This document shows, one piece after another, positions 1 to 9,002 of a stretch of DNA of 64,000 nt (within the stretch, counting starts at the first letter, position 1; the number at the start of each line of letters is the position of its first letter). The DNA comes from Bermanella sp044597725 (GTDB lineage: Bacteria > Pseudomonadota > Gammaproteobacteria > Pseudomonadales > Oceanobacteraceae). A program made the translations under genes and the position numbers. Location: NCBI RefSeq assembly GCF_044597725.1, contig NZ_CP139003.1, positions 2,480,001 through 2,544,000 of the forward strand. The letters run 5' to 3'. Under the pieces are notes generated by a model. The model ran no database searches. It saw only the letters and a program-made list of their open reading frames with translations, and was not told the origin of the DNA.

Positions 1-866
1 AGGCCTTTTTCTGTAGAAACAGCAACACCAATATCTTGGTAACCGTGATAAACGATATCATTACCATCAATAGAAGCGTTTACCGATGGGAAGCGCTTAA
101 GTGCTTCAGTGGCTGCTTTAACAAAGAAGCCCATAAAACCTAAACGTACACCATCATGTTTCTTTTCAAACATGTCTTTGTATTGTTTACGCAATTCCAT
201 AACCGCTGTCATATCCACTTCGTTGTAAGTGGTTAGCATGGCCGCATTTTGCTGTGCCGATACTAGACGTTTTGCGATAGTAGAACGTAAGCGCGTCATT
301 GGAACACGTTTTTCTGCACGCTCACCGGCATTAAAGCTAGGCATTGCTGGCGCAGAAGGTGCCGATGGCGCTTTGGTAGGTGCTGGTGCAGGCGCTTCTG
401 CTTTTGCGGCAGGTGCGTCTGCTTTCGGTGAACCCGATTTAATATGATTAAGCACGTCTTCTTTAATGATGCGGCCATCCTTACCAGATGCTTTAACATC
501 CGCCAAATTCACGCCTTTTTCTTCAGCTAATTTACGCGCGGCAGGGTTTACTTTTAAATCGTCATCATCAACTGATTCAGAAGCAGAAGCGCTACTTTCT
601 TTAGATTCGCCACCGGTACTACCTGATGCGCCATCTTCAAATATTGCCAAGACTTCTGCACTTAACACAGTATCGCCTTCGCCTTTAAGAACTTCTTTAA
701 TCACGCCATCATTTTGCGCAACAACTTCCAAAACAACTTTATCTGTTTCGATATCAACTAATAATTCATCACGGCTAACCTGTTCACCAGGTTGTTTATG
801 CCAAGTAGCAACCGTGCCATCAGCAACAGATTCAGGGAAAACGGGGGCTTTAATTTCGGTACTCAT
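1..866 (-). CDS. sucB: Dihydrolipoamide succinyltransferase, E2 of 2-oxoglutarate dehydrogenase (partial)
   Basis: E2 core of the 2-oxoglutarate dehydrogenase complex, which moves the succinyl group from the E1 thiamine adduct to CoA through a lipoyl arm. The 288 visible residues start MSTEIKAPVFPES. A lipoyl domain carries the lysine in ETDKVVLEV (about K43). An acidic/Ser linker follows, then the E1/E3-binding domain (about residues 106-142, VNPAARKLAEEKGV), an Ala/Pro linker, and the beginning of the catalytic domain (RVPMTRLRSTIAKRL). The C-terminal catalytic His motif lies beyond the left edge, so the gene is cut by the window and not broken. It starts 33 bp after sucA and is surely co-transcribed with it. 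Confidence 0.97.
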   Translation of the reverse strand, partial: MSTEIKAPVFPESVADGTVATWHKQPGEQVSRDELLVDIETDKVVLEVVAQNDGVIKEVLKGEGDTVLSAEVLAIFEDGASGSTGGESKESSASASESVDDDDLKVNPAARKLAEEKGVNLADVKASGKDGRIIKEDVLNHIKSGSPKADAPAAKAEAPAPAPTKAPSAPSAPAMPSFNAGERAEKRVPMTRLRSTIAKRLVSAQQNAAMLTTYNEVDMTAVMELRKQYKDMFEKKHDGVRLGFMGFFVKAATEALKRFPSVNASIDGNDIVYHGYQDIGVAVSTEKG

Positions 867-899
867 AACTATTTATTCCTAAATTCCATATTGCGGGAC

Positions 900-3731
900 T
901 TATAGTCCCAACGCATCTTTGATCAATTGTTCTTGCTGTTCTAGGTGCAAAGCCATATAGCCAGCTGCTGGTGCGGCAGAAGGTGCTCTTCCCGCATAAT
1001 CTAAATACAGCTTTGAATTGAGGCGGTGCATAACTTTTCTCATATGATGCTGAGAGCTATACCAAGCGCCTTGATTCATTGGCTCTTCTTGACACCACAG
1101 GCATTCCTTAACATTGCTGTATTCGGCAATGGCTGCATACAATTCCTCTTCTGGGAATGGATACAGCTGCTCGATACGAACAATAGCAACATTTTTCATT
1201 TCTTCCGTGCGACGACGATCGAGTAGATCGTAATAAACCTTGCCGCTACAAAAGACCAGACGTGTAATATCTTTTGGATTTACATCTTCTACTTCTGGAA
1301 TGATGGTTTTAAATTCGCCTTGGGCTAGATCTTCCAATGTGCTAACAGCTTCTTTATGACGCAATAAACTTTTTGGCGACATAACAACAAGCGGCTTACG
1401 CAATGGACGAACAACTTGACGACGCAATAGATGGAAAATTTGTGCTGGGGTTGTTGGCACGCAAACTTGAATATTGTGCTCTGCACACAACTGCAAGTAA
1501 CGCTCTAGACGCGCAGAACTGTGTTCTGGCCCCTGCCCCTCATAGCCATGTGGTAACAATTGCGTTAGACCACATAAGCGGCCCCACTTATGTTCACCAC
1601 TGGAAATAAACTGATCCATAACAACTTGAGCACCATTGGCAAAATCACCAAATTGAGCTTCCCAAACAACCAACATGTTTGGCGTTGTTGTAGAGTAACC
1701 ATATTCAAAACCCAACACTGCTTCTTCGGAAAGCAAAGAGTCGTGAATAGTAAAAGTAGGTTGATCTTCTTTTATGTTTTGCAATGAGCAATAAGACGCA
1801 CCATCTTTTTGGTTGTGTAAAACGGCATGGCGGTGGGAGAAAGTACCACGACCTACATCTTGGCCTGTTAGGCGAATTGGATAGCCCTCATCAATAAGCG
1901 TTGCGTACGCCATGGTTTCGGCAAAACCCCAGTTGATTGGCTGCGCACCCGCTGCCATCTTACGACGATCTTCTAAAATTTTGTTAACCTGACGCTGAAC
2001 CTGGAAACCCTCTGGCACTTCTTGAGCAAGGTTGGCCAGCTCTTGTAAGCGCTTAAGATCAAACTGAGTGCTAACCGTCATGGTTGTATCGTGACCAAGA
2101 TACGGCGACCAATCGACGAACAATTGTGAATTTGGTTGCGTTACTAGGCTTTTAACAACGTGCTTGCCCGCTTCAAGTTCATCGCGATAATCAGATTCCA
2201 TCTTTTTAATCTGATCTTCACTTACAACCTCAGACTCTTGCAAAGTTTTTGCGTAAAGCGTACGAGTAGTCGCTTGCTTTTTAATAACCGCGTACATCTG
2301 AGGCTGAGTTGCAGACGGTTCATCCGCTTCGTTGTGACCACGACGACGATAACAAACAAGATCGATAACCACGTCTTTTTTGAATTCGTTTCGGTAATCA
2401 ACCGCAAGCTGGGTGACAAACAATACGGCCTCTGGGTCGTCACCATTTACGTGCAAAATAGGTGCTTGAACCATTTTAGCAACGTCGGTGCAGTATTCTG
2501 TAGAACGAACATCCTCACGCTTACTGGTGGTAAAACCAACTTGGTTGTTCACTACAATGTGAATGGTGCCACCGGTTTTGTAGCCACGTGTTTGTGACAT
2601 TTGCAGTGTTTCCATAACCACGCCTTGGCCAGCAAACGCTGCATCACCATGGATATTAACCGGTACCACAGTATCGCCTATGGTGTCGCTACGACGATCT
2701 TGACGAGCGCGTACCGAACCCTCTACAACAGGGGATACAATTTCTAAGTGGCTAGGGTTAAACGCAAGTGCCAAGTGAACTTCGCCACCTGGTGTTAACA
2801 CATTTGAAGAAAAACCTTGGTGGTACTTTACGTCACCAGAATGGTCAAACGTAGCTTTACCATCAAATTCGTCAAACAAATCAGATGGCGCTTTACCTAA
2901 TGTGTTAACCAATAGATTGAGACGACCGCGGTGGGCCATACCAATCACGACTTCTTTAGCTCCGTATGTCCCTACGCGCTGAATAAGCTCATCCATTAGT
3001 GGAATAAGCGCCTCACCACCTTCAAGACCAAAACGTTTTACACCTGGGTATTTAGAACCAAGGAACTTCTCTAAACCTTCAGCAGCGGTTAAACGTTCTA
3101 GCAAATGGGTTTTAGCTTCAGTACTGTAATCAGGCTTTGCACGGACACTTTCTATTCTCTGTTGAAACCAGCGTTTCTCTTCGGTATCAACAATGTGCAT
3201 GAATTCGGCACCGATTGATTGGCAATAGGTATTTTCCAGTGCGTCGATTATTTCTGAAAGTGTTGCTTCATCTTTACCAATGAATAAAGAACCCGTTTGG
3301 AAAACGCTATCGAGGTCGGCTTCGGATAATTCATGGTATCTAAGGTCTAAATCAGGCACCTGCTCGCGTTCCATAATACCAAGAGGATCGAGCTTTGCGT
3401 GCTGATGACCACGGAAACGATAGGCATTAATAAGCTGAAATACACGCAATTGCTTTTGATCGTAACCACTGGTTACTTGCGCTTGTGTGGTAGAGCCTAA
3501 TCGTCGTTGATTTTTGGCGATGAGCATGAACTGCTCTCGCACAGGAGTGTGCGGCGTATCATTGGTCGCCCCACCCTCTACTCGAGGAAGCGTGCCAAAA
3601 TAATTTCGCCATTGTTCTGGTACGGAGTTTGGATCCGTTAAGTAGAGTTCGTATAACTCTTCTATGTAAGCGACATTGCCCCCAGCCAGCTGGGATGTGC
3701 TCCATAGCTGCTCCATCGAGCTTTCGTGCAT
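900..3731 (-). CDS. sucA: 2-oxoglutarate dehydrogenase E1 component
   Basis: Thiamine-diphosphate decarboxylase of the TCA cycle that converts 2-oxoglutarate and passes a succinyl group to SucB. The 943 aa match the family's usual length. Visible landmarks are the E1 N-terminus (SSMEQLWSTSQLAGGNVAYIE), the active-site segment IGMAHRGRLNLLVNTLGK, the ThDP/Mg region GDAAFAGQGVVMETLQMS, and the transketolase-like pyrimidine domain (RLTGQDVGRGTFSHRHAV). The C-terminus ends near the multifunctional E1 domain. GGTGAT 8-10 bases upstream serves as the ribosome-binding site for the ATG. It follows sdhB after a 259-bp gap that holds a hairpin, so it probably also has its own promoter. Confidence 0.98.
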   Translation of the reverse strand: MHESSMEQLWSTSQLAGGNVAYIEELYELYLTDPNSVPEQWRNYFGTLPRVEGGATNDTPHTPVREQFMLIAKNQRRLGSTTQAQVTSGYDQKQLRVFQLINAYRFRGHQHAKLDPLGIMEREQVPDLDLRYHELSEADLDSVFQTGSLFIGKDEATLSEIIDALENTYCQSIGAEFMHIVDTEEKRWFQQRIESVRAKPDYSTEAKTHLLERLTAAEGLEKFLGSKYPGVKRFGLEGGEALIPLMDELIQRVGTYGAKEVVIGMAHRGRLNLLVNTLGKAPSDLFDEFDGKATFDHSGDVKYHQGFSSNVLTPGGEVHLALAFNPSHLEIVSPVVEGSVRARQDRRSDTIGDTVVPVNIHGDAAFAGQGVVMETLQMSQTRGYKTGGTIHIVVNNQVGFTTSKREDVRSTEYCTDVAKMVQAPILHVNGDDPEAVLFVTQLAVDYRNEFKKDVVIDLVCYRRRGHNEADEPSATQPQMYAVIKKQATTRTLYAKTLQESEVVSEDQIKKMESDYRDELEAGKHVVKSLVTQPNSQLFVDWSPYLGHDTTMTVSTQFDLKRLQELANLAQEVPEGFQVQRQVNKILEDRRKMAAGAQPINWGFAETMAYATLIDEGYPIRLTGQDVGRGTFSHRHAVLHNQKDGASYCSLQNIKEDQPTFTIHDSLLSEEAVLGFEYGYSTTTPNMLVVWEAQFGDFANGAQVVMDQFISSGEHKWGRLCGLTQLLPHGYEGQGPEHSSARLERYLQLCAEHNIQVCVPTTPAQIFHLLRRQVVRPLRKPLVVMSPKSLLRHKEAVSTLEDLAQGEFKTIIPEVEDVNPKDITRLVFCSGKVYYDLLDRRRTEEMKNVAIVRIEQLYPFPEEELYAAIAEYSNVKECLWCQEEPMNQGAWYSSQHHMRKVMHRLNSKLYLDYAGRAPSAAPAAGYMALHLEQQEQLIKDALGL

Positions 3732-3960
3732 GATTAAATCACCTTAAATTAAAGTCAGGGATTACCACTTATTTAACCTCCCTATCCAAAAGATAGACGA
3801 CTGGGGTACAGTCCGAAGTTAAATTCTCGGTACGGGGGTTACCCGTTTCCCGCATAGTGCTTAAATATAGCCTAGCAAATATGATGCTAGCAGGCCTAAT
3901 TATTCTAATTTTTTATCAGCATCCTTGTAAGATACCGAGCTTTAGCAAGGTGTTGCATCA
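3732..3960. other. sdhB-sucA intergenic leader
   Basis: 229 bases upstream of sucA with no ORF of note. It presumably contains the sucA promoter, but I see no sigma-70 pair convincing enough to mark. The stretch 3835-3855 contains runs of C/G (GGGGGTTACCCG) that may form small structure in the leader. Confidence 0.4.
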
Positions 3961-3987
3961 ATAAAGGGGCTAAATAGCCCCCTTTAT
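3961..3987. terminator. Hairpin after sdhB, between sdhB and sucA
   Basis: A near-perfect inverted repeat, with a 12-base arm (3961-3972) and a 13-base arm (3975-3987) around a 2-base loop, begins 4 bases past the sdhB stop. Its A/T-rich flanks allow termination or attenuation. Because sucA lies downstream in the same direction, it may act as a partial terminator that sets the sdh to suc ratio. Confidence 0.65.
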
Positions 3988-3990
3988 TGT

Positions 3991-4695
3991 TTAGATCTCA
4001 CGCGACAATAACATGTTGCGAATATGGCCTATTGCACGGGTTGGGTTCAACCCTTTAGGACACACATTCACACAGTTCATGATGCCCCGGCAGCGGAATA
4101 CGCTAAATGGGTCATCAAGACTCGCTAAGCGATCTTGGGTTGCGGTGTCACGGCTATCAGCTAAGAAGCGATAAGCCTGCAACAGTCCCGCAGGTCCGAT
4201 AAACTTGTCTGGATTCCACCAGAAAGAAGGACAAGAAGTAGAACAACATGCGCACAAGATACACTCGTACAAACCATCTAGCTTTTCACGCTCTTCTGGA
4301 GACTGAAGACGCTCGATAGCAGGTGCAGGCGTATTATTTTGCAAATACGGTTTTACTTTCTCGAACTGCTCATAAAACAAGCTCATATCAATAACAAGGT
4401 CACGAATAACAGGCAAGCCTGGTAGCGGACGTAACACTAATTTATTACCTTTAGCGCCTTCAGAGATAGGCGTAATACAAGCAAGACCATTCTTACCCGT
4501 AATATTCATACCATCCGAACCGCACACGCCTTCACGACATGAACGACGATACGCTAATGATGAATCTTGTTCTTTGATCAAGTTCAAGACATCCAAAACC
4601 ATTAGGTCTTTACCTTCTGGAATATCCACCTCGTAATCTTGCATGTAAGGTGCGGTGTCTTTTTCTGGATTATAACGATATACGCTAACTAACAT
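3991..4695 (-). CDS. sdhB: Succinate dehydrogenase iron-sulfur subunit
   Basis: Iron-sulfur subunit that carries electrons from the FAD of SdhA to ubiquinone. It is 234 aa, as usual. The N-terminal ferredoxin-like domain has the [2Fe-2S] ligands in CREGVCGSDGMNITGKNGLAC (C-X4-C-X2-D...C). The C-terminal domain has CILCACCSTSCP and CRGIMNCVNVCPKGLNP, which bind the [4Fe-4S] and [3Fe-4S] clusters. It lies 18 bp after sdhA, is the last gene of sdhCDAB and is followed at once by a hairpin. Confidence 0.98.
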   Translation of the reverse strand: MLVSVYRYNPEKDTAPYMQDYEVDIPEGKDLMVLDVLNLIKEQDSSLAYRRSCREGVCGSDGMNITGKNGLACITPISEGAKGNKLVLRPLPGLPVIRDLVIDMSLFYEQFEKVKPYLQNNTPAPAIERLQSPEEREKLDGLYECILCACCSTSCPSFWWNPDKFIGPAGLLQAYRFLADSRDTATQDRLASLDDPFSVFRCRGIMNCVNVCPKGLNPTRAIGHIRNMLLSREI

Positions 4696-4713
4696 ATTCT
4701 CTCTCCCCCAACC

Positions 4714-6489
4714 TTAATACTTACGAATTTTTGGTGGGAATGGGTCCATTGTCTTCGGTGCGAAGTTTACTGCGCGCTTACCAATTGTTTTGGTATTCGG
4801 GAAGTACAATGAATGACATAACCAGTTTTCATCATCACGCTCAGTAAAGTCGTTACGGGCGTGTGCACCACGAGATTCTTTACGCTCTTCAGCAGCAACC
4901 GCTGTGGCGTAAGCAACTTCGTATAGGTTTTCTAGCTCAAGTGCTTCGATACGAGCAGTATTGAAGGCATCTGATTTGTCTTCTAGATAGGTGTTTTTAA
5001 CACGCTCACCAATTTCATCTAGAATTGCCAAACCTTTCTTCATGCTGTCGCCTTCACGGAACACACCGAAATAAAGCTGCATACACTTCTGAAGGTCGGC
5101 ACGCACTTCGGCAACTTTTTCACCAGACGTTGAGTTGTTTAGTCGATCCAAGCGCGCCATGGCACGTTCGATATCTTCTTCACGGGCATCAACTGAATCA
5201 AAGCCTTCGCGGAAGCTTTGTTCAATTTGTAGACCAGCAGCACGACCAAATACCACCAAGTCGAGTAGCGAGTTACCACCAAGACGGTTAGCACCGTGTA
5301 CCGATACACAAGCGGCTTCACCACAGGCGTATAAACCATCAACGATTTTATCGTTGCCGTTACCGTCCTGTGTAATTGCTTGTCCGCCAACGTTAGTTGG
5401 AATACCACCCATCATATAGTGACAAGTTGGTACAACTGGAATAGGTTCTTTAACTGGGTCAACGTGAGCAAAGGTACGAGATAGCTCAAGGATACCCGGA
5501 AGCTTAGCGTTTAGAGTTTCTTCACCTAGATGATCAAGCTTAAGGAATACGTGATCACCTTCTGGGCCACAACCACGACCTTCTAGAATTTCCATAACCA
5601 TAGAGCGCGCAACAACGTCACGACCCGCAAGGTCTTTGGCATTAGGCGCATAACGTTCCATGAAACGCTCGCCATCTTTATTGATTAGATAGCCACCTTC
5701 ACCACGACAACCTTCGGTTACCAATGTGCCGGCACCGGCAATACCTGTTGGGTGGAACTGCCACATTTCCATGTCTTGTGCAGGAATACCAGCACGTAAA
5801 GACATACCCATACCGTCACCAGTGTTGATTAGGGCGTTGGTAGTGGATTGGTAAATACGACCCGCACCGCCAGTGGCTAGCACAGTCGCTTTAGCTTTAA
5901 TGTAAACAGTTTCGCCAGTTTCGATGCAAATAGCGATAACACCCGCTACTTGTTCGTTTTCGTTTTTCACTAGGTCAACGGCGTACCACTCGTTAAGGAA
6001 GGTAGTGCCACCTTTAAGGTTACCTTGATACAACGCGTGAAGCAGTGCGTGACCAGTACGGTCAGCAGCAGCACAAGTACGGGCAGCCTGACCGCCTTCA
6101 CCAAAATTCTTAGATTGACCACCGAAAGGACGTTGATAAATACGACCTTCTTCGGTACGTGAGAAAGGCAGACCCATGTGGTCTAATTCAAATACGGCTT
6201 GAGGGCCAACTTTACACATGTATTCGATAGCGTCTTGGTCACCGATGTAATCAGAACCTTTAACGGTATCGTACATGTGCCAGCGCCAATCGTCGTTTGG
6301 ATCGTCAGACGCAATTGCGCAAGTAATACCACCTTGAGCAGACACTGTGTGAGAACGAGTTGGAAAAACCTTGGTAACACATGCGGTTTTAATTCCCGAC
6401 TCAGTTAATTGCAGTGCCGCACGCATACCAGCACCACCACCACCGATAACGATGGCATCAAAATTCATTGTACGGATTTTATTGGACAT
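4714..6489 (-). CDS. sdhA: Succinate dehydrogenase flavoprotein subunit
   Basis: Oxidises succinate to fumarate in complex II at the inner face of the membrane. The 591 aa begin with the FAD-binding Rossmann motif VIGGGGAGMRAALQL. RSHTVSAQGG contains the histidine (about H47) that carries covalent FAD. HPTGI and the catalytic region GCRGEGGYLINKDGERFM are present, as is the capping region GACLY-type CGEAACVSVHGANRLGGNS. It is 3 bp downstream of sdhD and 18 bp upstream of sdhB, in one operon. Confidence 0.98.
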   Translation of the reverse strand: MSNKIRTMNFDAIVIGGGGAGMRAALQLTESGIKTACVTKVFPTRSHTVSAQGGITCAIASDDPNDDWRWHMYDTVKGSDYIGDQDAIEYMCKVGPQAVFELDHMGLPFSRTEEGRIYQRPFGGQSKNFGEGGQAARTCAAADRTGHALLHALYQGNLKGGTTFLNEWYAVDLVKNENEQVAGVIAICIETGETVYIKAKATVLATGGAGRIYQSTTNALINTGDGMGMSLRAGIPAQDMEMWQFHPTGIAGAGTLVTEGCRGEGGYLINKDGERFMERYAPNAKDLAGRDVVARSMVMEILEGRGCGPEGDHVFLKLDHLGEETLNAKLPGILELSRTFAHVDPVKEPIPVVPTCHYMMGGIPTNVGGQAITQDGNGNDKIVDGLYACGEAACVSVHGANRLGGNSLLDLVVFGRAAGLQIEQSFREGFDSVDAREEDIERAMARLDRLNNSTSGEKVAEVRADLQKCMQLYFGVFREGDSMKKGLAILDEIGERVKNTYLEDKSDAFNTARIEALELENLYEVAYATAVAAEERKESRGAHARNDFTERDDENWLCHSLYFPNTKTIGKRAVNFAPKTMDPFPPKIRKY

Positions 6490-6492
6490 TAC

Positions 6493-6840
6493 TTATGCAC
6501 CCCAGATGATCTCGATGCCCCAAACCAAGTAGACAAATAGAGCGATGAAGCATACTACTTGGAAACCAAAGCGAACGGAGACAGATTTAAAATAATCGGT
6601 AGAAATTGTCCACATACCAATCCAGGCATGGGCAACCGTCGAAATTAAGGCTAGTAAAGTAAAAATTCTAACAGGTGTAGCAGAAAAGAACTCAACCCAC
6701 TGAGTGTATTCTAAACCTGGGTTAGCCAAGAAAAAGCCAACTATAAATACACTGTACAGGGCCAAAACCACTGCCGAAAAACGCTGAATCAGCCAGTCAG
6801 ATAAACCACTGCGACTGAAGTTAGTGACGCTTACGCCCAT
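6493..6840 (-). CDS. sdhD: Succinate dehydrogenase membrane anchor subunit
   Basis: Small anchor subunit of complex II, about 115 aa with three hydrophobic segments (residues about 27-45, 55-78 and 91-112). WLIQRFSAVVLALYSVF is the typical SdhD start of helix I, and HAWIGMWTISTDY is the helix-II segment near the heme. An upstream in-frame TTG at 6846 also opens the frame, but the ATG at 6840 has GGAG 8 bases ahead and is preferred. It overlaps the end of sdhC by 10 bases, which suggests translational coupling. Confidence 0.93.
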   Translation of the reverse strand: MGVSVTNFSRSGLSDWLIQRFSAVVLALYSVFIVGFFLANPGLEYTQWVEFFSATPVRIFTLLALISTVAHAWIGMWTISTDYFKSVSVRFGFQVVCFIALFVYLVWGIEIIWGA

Positions 6841-7208
6841 ACCCAAACTCCTGCAAGTATAATTAACACAACAGCCAACACTAACGTAATAATGGCCGCT
6901 GCTTTTCCACCCTCTTTCGTTTCACCAATACCAAAGTCCATAATCAAGTGTTTGATTCCCGCTACAAAGTGGTAAGCAAGAGCAGACAATAGGCCCCAGG
7001 TGATAAAACTACCAAAACCGGTAGTCATAGATTCTTTTGCTTGAGCAAAACCTTGAGCAGACTGCAGTGAGTCTCCAAGAGCAAGCAATAAGAAGATAAC
7101 GCCTACAAATAAAACCACACCGGCGATACGATGCAATATGGAAGTATATGCAGGAAGAGGAAGACTGATCGTTGTTAAATCGAGATTTTTTGGTCGTTGT
7201 TGATTCAC
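6831..7208 (-). CDS. sdhC: Succinate dehydrogenase cytochrome b556 subunit
   Basis: Large anchor subunit of complex II that binds heme b and forms part of the quinone site. It is 125 aa with three transmembrane helices. ILHRIAGVVLFVG (quinone-site Ser/Arg region) and YHFVAGIKHLIMDFG (heme-ligand His region) are family signatures. The start is GTG at 7208. It is the first gene of sdhCDAB and is transcribed away from gltA. Confidence 0.95.
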   Translation of the reverse strand: MNQQRPKNLDLTTISLPLPAYTSILHRIAGVVLFVGVIFLLLALGDSLQSAQGFAQAKESMTTGFGSFITWGLLSALAYHFVAGIKHLIMDFGIGETKEGGKAAAIITLVLAVVLIILAGVWVWA

Positions 7209-7603
7209 GGTTCTCTACACTCTCTCTGTCGCCTCAAAATAAAGCGAACTTTTGTGGGCCAGCACGATTCCAGTGCATTTTTTCTTTTGAAAATACGCAC
7301 TTACGCGCTTTTCTAGTGCCTTCGCAAACGCTGCGCATTATAGACATAAGGTTTGCCAAATACAAACAACCACCTATGATTATAAGCAGCGAACACAGTG
7401 TTTTCATCTTGATCACTTATAATAGACCATTATTTAGTCAAATCACCCCGACCAAAGTCGAGTTGATATAGTCAAGAATTGACAATCATTATTTTGGCTC
7501 TATAGTTGGCCCTCTTCGCAACGGTACTGAGTCTCAATTTGGCTCATAAATCAGAGGGTTCTGCAGAACTCAGGTATCAGAAATAGCAGATAGGAGGCCA
7601 TTC
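7209..7603. promoter_or_regulatory. Divergent sdhC / gltA control region
   Basis: A 395-bp gap between two divergently read TCA operons. On the gltA side there is a clear sigma-70 promoter (given separately) and a leader of roughly 90 bases. On the sdhC side the A/T-rich stretch 7410-7445 contains TTGACT and TATAAG on the minus strand, but their spacing (14 bases) is too short to call with confidence. The layout permits joint control of citrate synthase and complex II. Confidence 0.55.
7479..7506 (+). promoter_or_regulatory. gltA sigma-70 promoter
   Basis: TTGACA at 7479-7484 and TATAGT at 7501-7506 are separated by 16 bases. The predicted start lies about 90 bases before the gltA ATG. The strong ribosome-binding site AGGAGG is at 7592-7597. 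Confidence 0.75.
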
Positions 7604-8884
7604 ATGGCTGACAAAAAAGCGCAGTTAACGGTTGACGGTTTAGACGAAGCCTTAGAGCTGCCCATATACGAGGGCACCATTGGCCCAGACGTTATCGACG
7701 TTCGCAGCTTGGTGGCAAATGGTAAATTCACCTATGACCCTGGCTTTGTTTCCACCGCTTCTTGCGAATCTAAAATCACTTACATCGATGGTGGCGCAGG
7801 TGTTCTACTTCATCGCGGTTACCCAATCGAGCAACTCGCCGAACATTCCGACTTTTTAGAAACATCATACCTACTACTTCACGGCGAATTACCAACAGAC
7901 AAAGAGAAAGAAAAGTTTGTTGATACCATTACGCACCACACAATGGTTCACGAACAACTAGCGCAATTCTTTAAAGGCTTCCGTCGCGATGCCCACCCAA
8001 TGGCTGTAATGATTGGTGTGGTTGGTGCATTATCGGCTTTTTATCACGATTCACTTGATATTAACGATGCTCGTCATCGTGAAATCGCTGCGCACCGTCT
8101 AATTGCAAAAATGCCAACACTGGCTGCCATGGTATACAAGTACAACATTGGCCAGCCTTTTATGTATCCACGCAATGACTTGAGCTACTCAGAAAACTTC
8201 CTACACATGATGTTCAACACACCATGTGACGACAACAAAGTAAATCCTGTACTTGCTCGCGCCATGGATAAGATTTTCCTTCTTCACGCCGACCACGAAC
8301 AAAACGCATCAACATCAACCGTTCGTATGGCTGGCTCAACAGGCGCTAATCCTTATGCATGTATTGCATCGGGTATTGCTGCTCTTTGGGGCCCTGCACA
8401 CGGTGGTGCAAACGAAGCCGTGCTTCGTATGCTTGATGAAATTGGCGACGAAACACAAATCGACAAGTATCTTGCAAAAGCCAAAGACAAGAGCGATCCG
8501 TTCCGTCTTATGGGCTTTGGTCACCGCGTTTATAAGAGCTACGACCCTCGTGCCACAGTCATGAAGAAAACCTGCGATGAAGTTCTTGAAGAGCTTGGCC
8601 TACAAGACGATCCGCAGCTAAAAATGGCAATGAAACTTGAAAAAATTGCTTTAGAAGATGAGTACTTCAAGTCTCGCGGCCTATATCCAAACGTTGACTT
8701 CTACTCGGGCATCATTCTAAAAGCCATTGGTATTCCAACAGAATTATTTACTGTTATTTTTGCCACTGGTCGTACTCCAGGCTGGATTGCACACTGGAAT
8801 GAAATGCTTGCCAACGAGTATCGCATTGCTCGTCCGCGTCAGCTATACACTGGTTACGCTAAGCGCGATTACCCAAAAAAGTAA
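7604..8884 (+). CDS. gltA: Citrate synthase (type I)
   Basis: Condenses acetyl-CoA and oxaloacetate at the entry of the TCA cycle. At 426 aa it fits the hexameric, NADH-inhibited Gram-negative type. Catalytic landmarks: HADHEQNASTSTVRMAGS (active-site His and substrate contacts), GPAHGGANEAVL (second His) and MGFGHRVYKSYDPRA (Arg/Asp region). The N-terminal beta-rich extension typical of type I enzymes is present. The start has AGGAGG 7 bases upstream. The gene is monocistronic with its own terminator. Confidence 0.98.
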   Translation: MADKKAQLTVDGLDEALELPIYEGTIGPDVIDVRSLVANGKFTYDPGFVSTASCESKITYIDGGAGVLLHRGYPIEQLAEHSDFLETSYLLLHGELPTDKEKEKFVDTITHHTMVHEQLAQFFKGFRRDAHPMAVMIGVVGALSAFYHDSLDINDARHREIAAHRLIAKMPTLAAMVYKYNIGQPFMYPRNDLSYSENFLHMMFNTPCDDNKVNPVLARAMDKIFLLHADHEQNASTSTVRMAGSTGANPYACIASGIAALWGPAHGGANEAVLRMLDEIGDETQIDKYLAKAKDKSDPFRLMGFGHRVYKSYDPRATVMKKTCDEVLEELGLQDDPQLKMAMKLEKIALEDEYFKSRGLYPNVDFYSGIILKAIGIPTELFTVIFATGRTPGWIAHWNEMLANEYRIARPRQLYTGYAKRDYPKK

Positions 8885-8898
8885 TCACGGCTTAACCT

Positions 8899-8956
8899 AA
8901 AAAACCGCTTATAGTTACTTCTCAATAATTTGAGTTTTAGCTTAGGCGGTTTTTTT
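8899..8956. terminator. Terminator downstream of gltA
   Basis: AAAAAACCGC at 8899-8908 pairs with GCGGTTTTTT from 8946, followed by further T's. A small inner hairpin (CTCAA/TTGAG, 8921-8934) lies in the loop. The T-run on the plus strand ends gltA transcription. Confidence 0.75.
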
Positions 8957-9002
8957 ATGCGTATAATCTGGCAAGCAATCAAACAAAAAATAAGGACAAA
9001 GC

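Noticed and set aside
2160..2597. 145-aa frame opposite sucA
   Set aside because: It is antisense to a conserved enzyme gene, has no ribosome-binding site and no recognisable domain.
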